Source: Hymenolepis diminuta | Taxonomy: Eukaryota > Platyhelminthes > Cestoda > Cyclophyllidea > Hymenolepididae | Length of the DNA stretch: 64,000 nucleotides | NCBI GenBank assembly: GCA_900708905.1 | Contig: CAADRB010000002.1 | Coordinates: 4,387,788-4,451,787, forward strand | Direction of reading: 5' to 3' | In this document: positions 40,860-53,490 of the stretch, one piece after another | How the letters are laid out: each line of letters begins with the position of its first letter | How positions within the stretch are numbered: position 1 is the stretch's first letter | The notes under the pieces: generated by a model | What the model was told of the DNA's origin: nothing | The model's database searches: none | Seen by the model: only the letters and a program-made list of their open reading frames with translations | Position numbers and translations under genes: made by a program

Positions 40860-41053
40860 TTCCAACGCCTATCTTGGGCAGAGAGTGACATCACAGAGCC
40901 TTTCTTGCGAAGGACTCAAATTCTATCACCCTTTATATTGGCCAGACGTAGCCAGTGTGATTGGCCATTCCGTTCATTGGGTGTGCGCCGATGGGAATTG
41001 AACCGACGATCTCTACTATGGCAGACGAGCACGGTGACTAACGCGCCACCCAT
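40860..41053 (-). repeat. tRNA-headed SINE-like repeat, well preserved copy 2
   Basis: Read on the minus strand it begins with a tRNA-like head: GGTGGCGCGTTAGTCA (A box), then a B box GGTTCAATTCCC and CATCGGCGCACAC. A body of about 120 bp follows, with CTGGC, GTCTGGC, GGTGATAGAATT and TGTGATGTCACTCTCT. The body aligns in order with the copy at 57648 (for example GTCTGGC, TGATAGAATT, TATGATGTTACCTCTCT). Head plus unrelated body is the layout of a tRNA-derived SINE. Confidence 0.72.
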
Positions 41054-44000
41054 GCATTAGGTGTCACGCATTTTAAATTTCAAACTTTCTGTCAGGTTTA
41101 GTTTTGAGTTAACACTTTTTTAATTTCGTATTCTTAATCTGGAAATATTTTGTTAGGAAAAATTCAGTAGCGATTCAGATTTCATCGCTCATTACAGAAA
41201 AATGCAAATAATTAACTAGAAAAAAAAGCGCTTATTACTAGAAACAGTTTCCATAAATATTTATTATGATGACATAAATTCTTTACTTTGAATTGATTCC
41301 CTTTTATTTGAAGTTATGATCCCAGCATTCATTCTCTTTAAGCATTTTGAGCAGTTAATCTTAGAAAAAATAGTGTATTTATAGAAGAAATTGTTAATCA
41401 GTAGGAAATGATAGATGCGGAAGTGTAGAGGAAGAACATCCAAAAGCAGTGTGCAAAATCCAAAATCATAAAAATTTAGATAGACGATTCCAAAAAATGA
41501 TTCTCCATTGATTTAAAAATTTAGCAAATATTACACTAGTTGAACAACTAGTCTAAACATTTGGAGGCTTTATTCGCTGAGGTTGGAATATGGTTATTCA
41601 TTAGATATCCCAAAGATAGATAACTAATCTCAAAACACCAAGCTTTGGAGATCGCATTCAGTGATGACTTAACATCCATTGTCTTTAAAATTAATCGAAA
41701 CAACTCGAAATTGATAATAGTTAAAGTCTTTGAAGTTTATCGGTCTTGTCCAATATGGAGAAGAAACAAATTCTTTTTATAACGGGCAACAATGTATCTC
41801 TCTGTTCCGTTACAATTAAATCATTTTAGTTAGTCAAGGAAAATAAGCCTCCTATTGAATTATGATTTTATAATTTTTCTATTATTTAACGGGCCTCTAT
41901 AAATTATAAATTATAATCAATACTCCGTTTATAAGAGTATTAATGAGTAAATAAAAATTATATTGAAATTTCCTCACCAATTCAAATTACCATGAAAGGG
42001 TGTATGCTCGCTATCATAACGTCATATAAGCCCCACTGCTATAATCTTAACATTTGTAATTATTCAATGGCAATTTTTATTGTCAAGAATTTCTTATAAT
42101 GTTCCATTGAACCACAATTTTTCGGGTGATTTGACTTGCTCCAAGGCTTCTAATATGTATGAATAGGTTTGTTACTTGCAGTAATGTAACTGCAATTGGA
42201 AAGCAAAATTTTAAACATTTTAGTAGCCTTTCACATCAGAGCAGGAGATTAAAGGAAAATGGAAGACTTTTTTGACGGGTAATATTCCACTAAATTATTC
42301 CCACGTTTTTTTTTGTAGAAGATAAAGGCTCACAAAATATTATTGTTTATTAATCGAGTAGTAGGAAACAAACACATATTACTGCAGTATTCCATTAATT
42401 TGGGCGTCTGAACATGCTTTCAACATTTCCTCCTTGATTTGACTACATGACGTTTCGCGAGTGGTTTTTGCTTGTTGAGATTGGATCAGTTTTACCTAAA
42501 TAGGTTTAACCTTGATTTCATACTGCATTAACGAATTGAATCAGATTACCCAATCTTTCTCTCAAATCATTATCGGGGTACTCCTCTGCATGCAGTAATG
42601 CATGACTGTACTGACGCCAGGGGTCACAGCATGAGACTCGTAATTTTCTATTAGCATTAGAACCCTGAAATATGAATTAGTCAGGCTGATATTTTCAAAA
42701 GTAAATAACTTATAAATAAATTACTTATTCACTCTAAAATTAGTGCATTTAATTAGGTGATCACATATTTATATTTTTTCGGCAAATTTATATGTAAAAA
42801 TAGATAATCAGCAGATTCAATTGTTGCATTGCTATTATATTCAAATACAAATCTATTTAGCCACTGACAAAATTGTACTTGTATAACACAGGTTCTACAC
42901 TAACCTATACTTAATGGATTATTGAGGAATGGAGAAGACATGTAGCAAGATCAACCTGTACGTTCTAACTGTCCCAGATACGAGCATGGAGAACGGTATC
43001 AACAGATCCCCGTGAAACAAATATTGTTCGCAGAATTTTTCCTCAGAAATACAAAAATTTTCGATTTTGCCTCATAGCATATAATTATTCAATACTTACT
43101 TGAGATCTTTCTTTTCAAGTTTAATATCCTTTCGAAATTGACCTTAGTTGATTAATTATGAAAAGATATTTACGAAGTTATCAGAAAGAATGAGTTGAAA
43201 GTGGGAAATTATATCCAATGATTGCCTTGTGACTTTATATAATGAGTCATGTTCAACTGGACTTCAATTCTTTTAGAAAGTACGTAGAGAAGGTACGGAA
43301 TGAGCATGACTAATTATAGAGAATCAATTCAGATGAATCAATAGGGAGCATCTTAGAATTTACAGACTCTCTTTCTGAAAATCTTAATAATAGAAGTTAT
43401 TTACAACCTTTTCAAATGCGCCAGATTAAAATACTGTATTCATAAGCATTTTGCAAAGTATTGTTATATAATTCTAATTTCTGTCCACATTTTCAAACGA
43501 GCTTTTAAAATTATTTAATGTTTTTTGTCTAAATGTTATGAAATAAAGCAGATAATTTTATAACCATATAATTCTGAACACGTTTACCAATTATTGGGTC
43601 GAAACGCAAAAGTAACTCGTTCAATCAGGGTGTTTAATTGATGAAAAGCAAAATTGTAAGAGCAGAATGCCAGAATTAAGTCCAAAGTTTGTTTGAACTG
43701 CAAATTTTACATTCATTTTCATTCCGTTTCTTTATCCTTTTTAATAGTGCAGTCGAAGGTTAGATTATTAAAAGGCCTTATAATATGGCTGGTCTGAAGA
43801 TGGATAGCCGAAAAGAGATTCAAGATAATTGTTTGATTTTATGAAGAATTTGCTTTAATGTGTATTTCTTAACATAAAATACCTCGTTCCTTTAACCTCC
43901 ACTAGCTCAACCGTGAATCGTGTTCTCTAAAATTCTTTTTAAATATGTCCCTTATAAAAAGCTGTTCTGACTTCCGCCTGGCACAAATTTACTGGTCTAA

Positions 44001-46741
44001 CTCTGACTTATTTGCCAACTGCAACTCCCTCTGAGTTTGCTGATAAGTTTTTTTATTGTTATTCCATCAACCTATCTTTTCCTCCCATTTATCGACACGT
44101 TCGTGACGAACAACCCATATTCAACTATCCCTTCACGTATCTCGTTTCTTATCGCAGTTTAGTGATTTCGAGTAAAGCCTGTTTTGTCACTATATTATTT
44201 ATCACAACTTCTGAGAATGTTAGTAACCTATGTTATATTAAACTATCACAAATCTCCAAATTAAGGTGGGATCTTTTTTAATTATTACAGGTATTTTACA
44301 TCCTCCCCTTCTCTTACATATTTTAAATATTTTTAAATATCATATGTGTAATCGTGATTATACCTTATTTATACAAGATTACTCTTAAAGGCAATTCATC
44401 TATGAATTAAGTTTCGCATTATTCAATCAATTTCCATTATCTAGAGGTTACCATTGTTATTTTGAAAACTTAATCTAGATTTAAGTAATCCATTTATATC
44501 GGTCTCATTCAGGGCTTCCCGGGTGTTTTTTCTATCACAAAATAGATATCTGAAGCCGACATTCTTTAATGGGCTTTTGAATTGTATATTCGGAATGACC
44601 CAGCGTTTGCACAGACCAAAATAAAACAGAAATAGAACTACTCATTTATTAGCTAAATTAGAATATAACTGAGTTAGGCGTATAATGCTTATACAAAGAG
44701 GTATTACAAAATTAACTCCAAGCGATCCTAAATGACCCCATATGTCAGAGAGACCTAAGGGCGTAACATACAGGAATTTAATAAATAACATCTTCCGATA
44801 AGATGATTTTAGTTTAAATGTGCAATTAACTATTATTTCATAATTTCGTTGTAAGAAATTTTAGCACATGAAACATATAAAAATTTCCGAAAAGTGATAG
44901 TGGGTTTTATGGCTTCCGCTTTTGAAGTGAAAATCTAGAGGGATGTTGTAGCAAATAGAGATAATAAAACAATATCTATACACCCTTGTCACATCAGAAC
45001 ATTTCGAAAATTAGGCATAGAAACTTAAGATTAATCCACAGAGTCGGTAATTCTTTATTGCAGTTTAATGGTTATCTACTTTGCTTTTTTACTCACAAGA
45101 AGTAAACTTTTTCTTCCAATTGTGATCACTTCCTTCCGCCTAAAAAAACAAGAATCCTCTTGCATTTCTACATCTTAAATGAGGAAAAAAAGAAAAGAGG
45201 AATTTAGACCCGGCTGCTAGGTAGTTTAAATAAAATAGGGTCTTAGAGGTAGTCCATTTACCATAACATCCACGTTCCCTTAATAGTTAAAATAAGCATT
45301 TGGGTGATAAAAATGACTCGTTTCAACTAACACACTCTCTTAGAGTCGTATTTCAGCGAATTAATTTCAGAGCTCTCTTGATTTACTCCACTTACAAATA
45401 AAAGCGATTGCATTGCACAAGAACATCCACATATTTAATATTTTTTACTCTTATTATTATACGTGACAAGACATAATTTTACCATTTTAATACTAGGGAA
45501 GCAGAAAAATGGTCCGATAAGGCGTGATGGGGTATGTGTAGATTAGAATGTGTGAAAATTCATAATATCAAAAATCTCTCGCACAGGTTGATTGTGGAAT
45601 TCAGATTTTCGTTTTTACTCAATGGACATAGGGTACGGTTTCACTCCTTGATGTACCATATTTTCAATTTTGATCACTAAGTTCTATATTGAGTTTATGT
45701 CCTTCATGTTCGGGGTTTATTAAACAGTTGATAGATTCAGATCATTGTTCATCTCATCCCAATATAAGTATCTATTTTAAATAGCCAAAATACTGGCAGG
45801 ATGATGCTAACTAACATGATTTTGACGTTTCACAGTCACTTGAGTTCACTGAAGGTGACCTCAAGTTTGATAAAATTTTCTTACTTGTACGGGTTCAATT
45901 AGGGTATTAAGACGTTCTGGTCGAATCGTATGGTTTAGTCCTGGTTTCAGCCAAGTGTTACTCAGATAATAGACACACAATGACGACCATATTTCAATAG
46001 TCTCTAATTTCTTCTTTTCATAATATTTGCTCAGAAATACAAGGTCTTTTTAAAATGGTGCACATCAACAACCACCCAAGTTGGTTAAACATTACGAGGC
46101 TCTTATTTTTAATCAGATGTGGGAAAATGAAGGAAAAATCCATCAAACGTTGCCACACACGTTCTGCTGATGAATTATCTCCGGAATACCACGCAACTGC
46201 TTAGCTTCGAGAGCCATACGATTTAGGTTCTATCATTTCAAATTAATGCCTCTTGGCCGGTATTTGAATCTACGATCCACAAAATCTCTTTCAAATTTAA
46301 ACATAAATGATAACGTTTTCCAGGTTTATATAGGTCGAACGATATTAATCATTTATCATGACTTCAATTTTCACTTTTTGATTAAAAAATTTTATATCAT
46401 ATACCAATTATTTGAAAAATTCAACTGTGAAATAATCTTATTTAAAATTCCCCATATTGGCAAAATTACTGCGGAACATATTTAAATTCTTTATTATACA
46501 AAAAGGAAATTTATAATTTTTTACAACCACTTATGCAATTTCCACCCATAACTTATCTGGAAAACTTCGGTTTAAACGAAATTGCTTATTTTCCTCAGTT
46601 CTTTCTCCCAAAAGATTGAACAACGTTAGAGTTTAAAGGTAGAATCTATGGTAATATCATAACGAATGGTGAAATACTACACAACATATAAGCCCATCTA
46701 GAAAAGTGTTTTCATGCACTCATCTTGAAAAATCCAGTTCC

Positions 46742-46843
46742 TGCACACTCCAGGGTTATTGGGCATTCTGCTTTGTGGTTCTACACAGATGAACATTGAA
46801 CTCGCAAAATCTGACCTCACGGACGAGCAAATTAATCACTCCA
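46742..46843 (-). repeat. tRNA-headed SINE-like repeat, diverged copy 4
   Basis: On the minus strand, GGAGTGATTAATTTGCTCGT, GAGTTCAATGTTC and CAGAATGCCCAATAACCCTGG line up with the head and first part of the body of the copy at 41053. The 3' body is lost or unrecognisable. Confidence 0.5.
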
Positions 46844-47961
46844 AAACAGGTTCAACAAGATAATCAATTTATCTTAAAACAAGTCTAGTATATTATTGTT
46901 ATTCGCAGGAGTAGCTTTAACTATGTAATTACAGTATATAATTTGACTCTGACGTAATAAACTGTCAATCATTCCATTACTGTTTTCATCGTTTTATTTC
47001 AAATAGCTAAATTATTTAAAATCTGTTTACGGAATTTTCTGAGCATTTACCTAGTATAGGATTTCCATTAAATAGTCAGAAACGAATAAGTTGTTGCAAA
47101 AAATACTCCCAAATAATCCACAATGTCGCTAAAACTTTCCATATCTAGTTTTTCTGTCACGAAACCATATCGCAATCCGCATTTCTGGAAAAAATGAACA
47201 GGGGGAGGAGAGAAGTAAAACCAAAAGGTTGCGATGTTGAGGCGATATATTATTTACAACTTGAATACACCGACAACCTCAAGCTAGATAGGTAGAGGGG
47301 AGAAGGACAGAACTCGAGCAACACGCCAACTGATATTTATCTGGAATATGAGGAAGACACGTATAATGACCACCAATACTTAGGAAATCGGTTTAACCAC
47401 CTTTTGCCCCCACCTTAAACAACCTGCCATACTCTTCTTCCTTCATCTCGACCCTTATCTTATCACCATCTGCTAAGCGAACACTCAGAAAAGCAGAAGC
47501 AGCAGCTCAAGCACAATTCAATAATATTTTGAATTAATATCACCCCATTTCCTTGTACATTGTGTCTTGGTTTCATCAATTCAATGTTTGAACTATTTGA
47601 ATCTTTGGAACTCAATTTTTGTTAATTATAACTCAAAAAAGCTTTTTTAACCTAAAATTTTGCAACTTATGTTCCTGACTTACTTATTCTCGTCATGCAG
47701 ACTTCGAAAATAATTGAATGTTAGTGAATATTTTTTAAATATCTTGATTTTATCATTATTCGTTAGAAAACCTCTTACTGTATCAATATAAAATATTTTT
47801 CGGCGTGATTCGATGACGCAGAATAAGTGACGAAACTGACTACGTGACTTTCTTTTTTAATTGAAGAAGTTAACCTATTAAATAGGTCTTGTGGTTTAGA
47901 CGCTAAAGACATTTGATACAGTTATTATTTTACATTGATTTATATACTCTATATGACTTTA

Positions 47962-48262
47962 ATATATAATAATCCACAACAAGGTAAGAAATTTTCAATT
48001 TTTCATCGTGAGAAAACAACTAAATTTGAGTACCAGTAAGTAGTTCAATAAGGTGAAGGAATTAAATAGAAGTTGAGAATAAAGTTGGGATATCAAAAGG
48101 GCCTTGCCTTATTAAATGTATTATTAGGGTTGTACCCTATTTACTTAGTGGTTTGTTTACCGATTCATGTTTCATAATTCCTATATCACAATTTGCTCCC
48201 GGGATTACGGTATCAAGTAGACTAGTTGATTAATTAGCATGATGGTCGCACCGCTTTTTTCT
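47962..48262 (+). repeat. Direct repeat, copy A (partner at 50305)
   Basis: Shares ordered blocks with 50305-50635: ACAAGGTAA, GTGAGAAAACAAC (GTGAAAAGCAACC in the partner), TTGAGAATAAAG, GGATA-C-AAAG, then TAATTAGCATGATGGTCG against TAATTAGCATGGTTGGTC. No coding capacity is seen. Confidence 0.65.
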
Positions 48263-50304
48263 TTGAAAGATGTCTCTAAGGGTGAACTCGATTTTTTCAA
48301 AACTACATCTTTCTGTCGTCTCAATAGCTGCTCAAATCATATATCATTTTGTTTTTTTTAAAAGAAAATTATCGATGAGTTAAAAGTAAGCTCTATTCAC
48401 ACTGTTCAAAACCGTTCTGGTCTTGTAAAACTGAAGAAATCTTGAAATCAAAACTTTCACTCAACACTGTTATGTTTTACTGCATGGTCTATCTTAAATT
48501 ACACCATATATTCAATCTTTGAGCATAATAAATGACTCCGGTTTTCTGAATTAGTATTGTGCGATTATGATAAAACGGAATGTAAACCCAAAACTGATAG
48601 TGAAGCGAGGATTCAAAGTGCGATAGATGTATATTTTTAATGCCGTCCGTATCACGACATAATAGGGTGGATTTATGATGTTGAAAATGTTAGGAACTTT
48701 GACTCAGTATCTCCTCTATATTTGAGTCCATGAGAGGAGAGTGTAAGTAGGCAGAAGTGTGACGAATTAATACAAAAAACGATTAGTAAAAATAAGGCTG
48801 TATAAAGCTTAATTAATGAAAATTTGCCTATGGATATTGTATGGATGAAGGTCAAAGGCCTAACTGCTGGTGCTACAAAAGTATATGTTGTCTGAGCAAT
48901 CTTACCACCCTCCTTACTGTTTTTTGTCTCTCTATGAATGAAGAACTTTTTCCAGTCTATTCATTTATTTATGATTTATATTTGCACATTTATATTATTT
49001 GCTTTTCGAATACACTTTCACAATAGTTTCTTTGTGTATTCAGACATAACTTATCCGAACTCTGTGATTTTGAAGACCATCTGTTTACAAGATAAGTTGT
49101 GCGAATAAAAATGATTTTGAGCAATCATGAATATTTAATTTTAAAGCCAAATCTTTTGTGTTCTTTAGTCTTCATGAGATAATATATACATGTTCTTAGA
49201 AACGTATATCACTAAGATATTCTGGTGTGATAAGTTTAGTGAGAACCGTCCACTCGATCTAACAAAACTGAATGACAAATACTTGACGGACATTTCGTCA
49301 AGAGTTATTTAACACACGGATGTATTGCCGTTTAAAGTATAATGGCAGTTTTCATTAAATGCTTCTATGTTTTAACTGTTGCCTTACGGCAGTCTTCAGG
49401 CCACTTCCGACGTGAATGGTATGTTACTTGTCGAATAGTATCCCCAGATACAAAAATGAGTAGCAGAACAATTTGCTTTTGTACTAGTTTCATCACAATT
49501 CTTTCATTGTTTTTCCATATTCACTCAAAACTCCAATATTCTCTTCTGCTCTTATAGATATTACATATAACCCCTTAGCATGTGACACTTCCTTACAAGA
49601 GAATTTACGATATACATAAACTTTTGGCCTTATTTTGACTTGAAACGATAAATCGGGAAGGACATGAACAATCCTTACAGGCTGCTAGATCGTAAGCTCT
49701 GAATAAGTGTTGAATTCTTATTGGGAACGTAGGAGGAGAATATCCTTGTATTGTACATGATACGCTACTTATTTTAAAAAGTAGCAAGTTAGATATAATG
49801 CATAAATTCAGATGACCTTCAGTTCAAAATTGCAGTACGACCATAATGAGTCTTAATCTATCATCAAATTAGTTACTACACGAAAAATTAGTATCGACTA
49901 TATCTAGATGATGAATAACTGGATTTTTTTCTAAGATTCCTATAACCAATCGAATTCTAAATGCTTATTCCAAATGAAAGGTAGCTCACTTTAATGTCCA
50001 ATTGAGAAAATAGTGGTGATCAGATAACAGAAAGTATTTTCTGACAAGTTATTTAATGTGAAAATTATCCTTAACCCAGCTCCAACTGGAATTTTTTCCA
50101 GTTTTCATTCATTCAACAAATTAACGGGATTTTTTAACCGGTATTCGAAATTCCGAATTGTTACTGGAACGTCCAGTTTGCCATCAACGTGTATACTTGA
50201 TTTTTTTATTTTTCCGGAAGATGTTTTATAGAGGAGTCATTGTTAAATAAAGTTTCATGTATTCATACCTCTGTTTAGGGGATATCATTTTTCATTCCTA
50301 CCAT

Positions 50305-50635
50305 TATTATTATTATAACTCACGACAAGGTAAAGCAGACTTAAATTTTTTAAATTGTGAAAAGCAACCGAAATCGAGTAACAGTAAAGTCTAATAAGAT
50401 TAATAAGATGTTGAGAATAAAGCCAGGATACCGAAAGAGTCTTATTTCATTTGATTGGTAAATTCAGGCTATATATTGCTTACTCAATGCTTGATTCACT
50501 GCCTCACTTTTCAGAAATCAAGTTTTATTCTTCTTCTTCTGTAGTACTGATCGAATTCTTGTCCGCGGTAACCCTTGTTTATTGAACGGTTGTTTAATTA
50601 GCATGGTTGGTCTTACACCTCGGTCTATTTTTTTC
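50305..50635 (+). repeat. Direct repeat, copy B (partner at 47962)
   Basis: Same orientation as copy A and about 2.3 kb away. The two could be the ends of a decayed LTR-type or non-autonomous element, two independent insertions, or a segmental duplication. The 2 kb between them shows no reverse transcriptase or transposase. Confidence 0.65.
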
Positions 50636-53490
50636 TCTCAACAACCGAGAATAACTAGCTTATGTGGTTTTAACATATTCTTATATTCTTACAGGCATGA
50701 ACAAAGGCGTTTTAAGCATTGCATGGCTCAACAGATCTCATGTAAGATGAACTCTAATAAAAGCTCTTTCTTATCACATTGAATCCATCATAACGCATTA
50801 TAAGATGATTTAATTAACTTACACTAAAAAATCATATATTTTGCTTTTAATCGGTTGTGTAATGCCTCGTTTTATTATGCTTTCTGTCAAATTTTTAATG
50901 CTCATATTTACTCTCTTCTGTCCATTCCATTCTCATCAGCTAACTTCTTTCAATAACCTTAGCAGAAGAATTATGTTGAGAAATGTATAAATTTTAGGCC
51001 AATTTTATTGTTTATGAAATTTGGTTCTACTTATATGCATAAACAGGTATGCCGATTATGTGACTGAGTTCTGTAGTCAAAGCCATAAATCTTGCTGATT
51101 CCTTCATGGTTAGAAGTTGTGGAATAAGTGCTTTACCCCGGCATTGCTGTGAAATCTAATGTTTACTATATATGGGCACTTCAGTCCAGATCAATGGAAA
51201 AAAAGTTATAACCGGGGAGTTAAATACAAACTACCACACTATTACTTATAATCAGACGTATTCATATGGTTTTTCTATTAAACTTGCGCAACTCTGTACT
51301 TACTATTTCTTCTAAACTGACAAATTAGGGTCATTTTTTGAAGTTCTCAAGTAAAAATACTGGTATCTGGTATCTTCACCTTTTCAACGGCCATCAAATC
51401 TGGGCTCCAGTCCAACTTAACAGTCTCAAAGATTTCAAGCTATGAACGTCTTTAGAAGGATTCAAAGAAAGATAGGTACATGTCAGTGACGAAAAATTCA
51501 CAAAGCTTTCTCCTCTTTTCCAATGTTATTGTGGTCTTCACATTTCTTTATCCAGCTAATAACTTTGATGTAAACTCTAATTCAAAAGTTCTAGTTATTT
51601 AATGAATTTCGTGGCAATAAATTTTAAGCCTACTGTCACTCTCGAACATTCCTTGAATGAGTATATACAGTACACAGTGAGTGAAAAAATGCGTTTTTAG
51701 GAAAAACCTTTATGTAATTTTTCAAATTACCTTGTTAAAATTCTGTCAAAAATTGAAAAGGAATAAAACCGATTAATTTTTAGCTTTGAAGAAAACATTC
51801 ATATAACTGATGCACGAAAAAAAAGGAATTTAATTTTAAAATCTTTACATCTTTCTATCTTTACCAACAAGTTATCCGACTTTCGAAGTTGCACATCTAT
51901 TTGTTTGAAACCTATGATAAACATTGCAACTATTTTGATAAAGCGCCCCAAGTAATTTTAATTCTTTGTTGTGGTATCGTCAGAATCGAAGGCACTCAAT
52001 TGAGCGAACTTACTTAAGTGGAAAAAATTAACTATTTTAATGTTAGAAATTATGCGCAAGTGAAATACACATTTATAGTTCAATGTTTACCCTCATTTGC
52101 CATTTTCCGTCCCCTTACTTAATTGGAATTTTAAAATTATCCGACCGTGTATTTTAATTTTTTTTCTATATAAGAATGGTGATTTATTGATATTTGTAAT
52201 TTTATTACAACTAACAATTTGAAAATAAGCTAATAATTCTGGGTCGCCCACTTTACCTAATTGCCGTTAAATTTTAGAATCACGTGTATATTGTGTTAAA
52301 TCACGGGGAATGTTGACAAAGTACAAGACTGAACAGCCAAGTTGGTGCCAAATAAACAAATGATTAAACATTAATAAAGGCCCGTTCACAGGCTCTGTTT
52401 TCAACGAATGCAAAAATAAGTGATAAGTCGAGAGCATCCCTGTTAAGAAATTCGATTCTGATCCTCCATTGTTGACTAGTACTAGGTTTTATGACTGATA
52501 ATTTCGATCACCCAATCTAGTGAACGGTCAAAATTTACCTACGTTACATATACAAACAAAACAAATGTTCACATTATCTGAGAGCAAGGAAATGGGAAAG
52601 TGAGCCAAATAATATTCCTTTTATGTTACATTATTAGAAGGAAGTTATTGAAATTCCTGTATTATTCTGCATACATAAATCTCTTCATTTATAAGGAAGG
52701 ACCAAGAGTAGACTGTGTTCATCAAAATGTTTTCCGGTGAGCTTTCATTTCAACAAACGCGTGTGGGAACCTCAAGCGAAATTTAGAGAAAAACCGCTGA
52801 ATTAACGACTCTGGCAGCATAAGCGAAGACTGTCGTAGAATCATACAATAGAGAATATCACCACAGAAGATTGTCGTAACATTATCACCAACCTACGTCC
52901 AACCTTTTCTTCAAATTTCCTGCCGCTTTAGGTCACTTTTGTGCCTTCTTTATTTTGTTCTACATATCATGAATCCATCGTCCTCAAACCCAATTCTCGA
53001 TTTCCCGACGTTACCTAAAATTTACACTTGAAACATTACTCGGCTAATTAGTCGGTATTTTAGTCTCAAGACTGCTGGCTCATATGTATTTTCTCCTAAT
53101 ATAAGCCAAATGGCCTAGCTTGCATGTATTGTGCTGCATTGGTATTTCCCAAGCTACAGCACGGTTAAGAGAAGATTATCGCAAATTCTATTCATTTCTT
53201 CATAATTATAAATTGAGACTATTCTACTGAATAAACTAGTATAACAGGAAGAACAATCAAAATTTTATCAGATGGAGGGCGGCAAGAAATAGACGAAAAA
53301 ATAAAGATGTATAGTTACACACAACAAAATCTAATTCCGATTTCAGGTCAAAAATAGTAATAATAGCCGAACATTCAAGTGAGCGAAAGACAGATATGCA
53401 TATAAGTAGCACGGTGATGGTGACGTAAAATAATAATGTTGGCGTCAGTGAGTGAGCGCAAGAAAGACATATGAGCAAATGTACGATTCA

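Larger units (their letters stand above)
40390..53490. other. Gene desert of about 13 kb with dispersed repeats
   Basis: No exon with recognisable similarity. It contains two SINE-like copies (40860-41053 and 46742-46843, both minus) and the direct repeat pair 47962-48262 and 50305-50635. Open frames here are short and of noise-like composition. Confidence 0.5.

Noticed and set aside
40980..41053. Functional tRNA gene
   Set aside because: A and B boxes are present but acceptor and anticodon stems do not pair properly, and the downstream body recurs in another copy, which fits a SINE.
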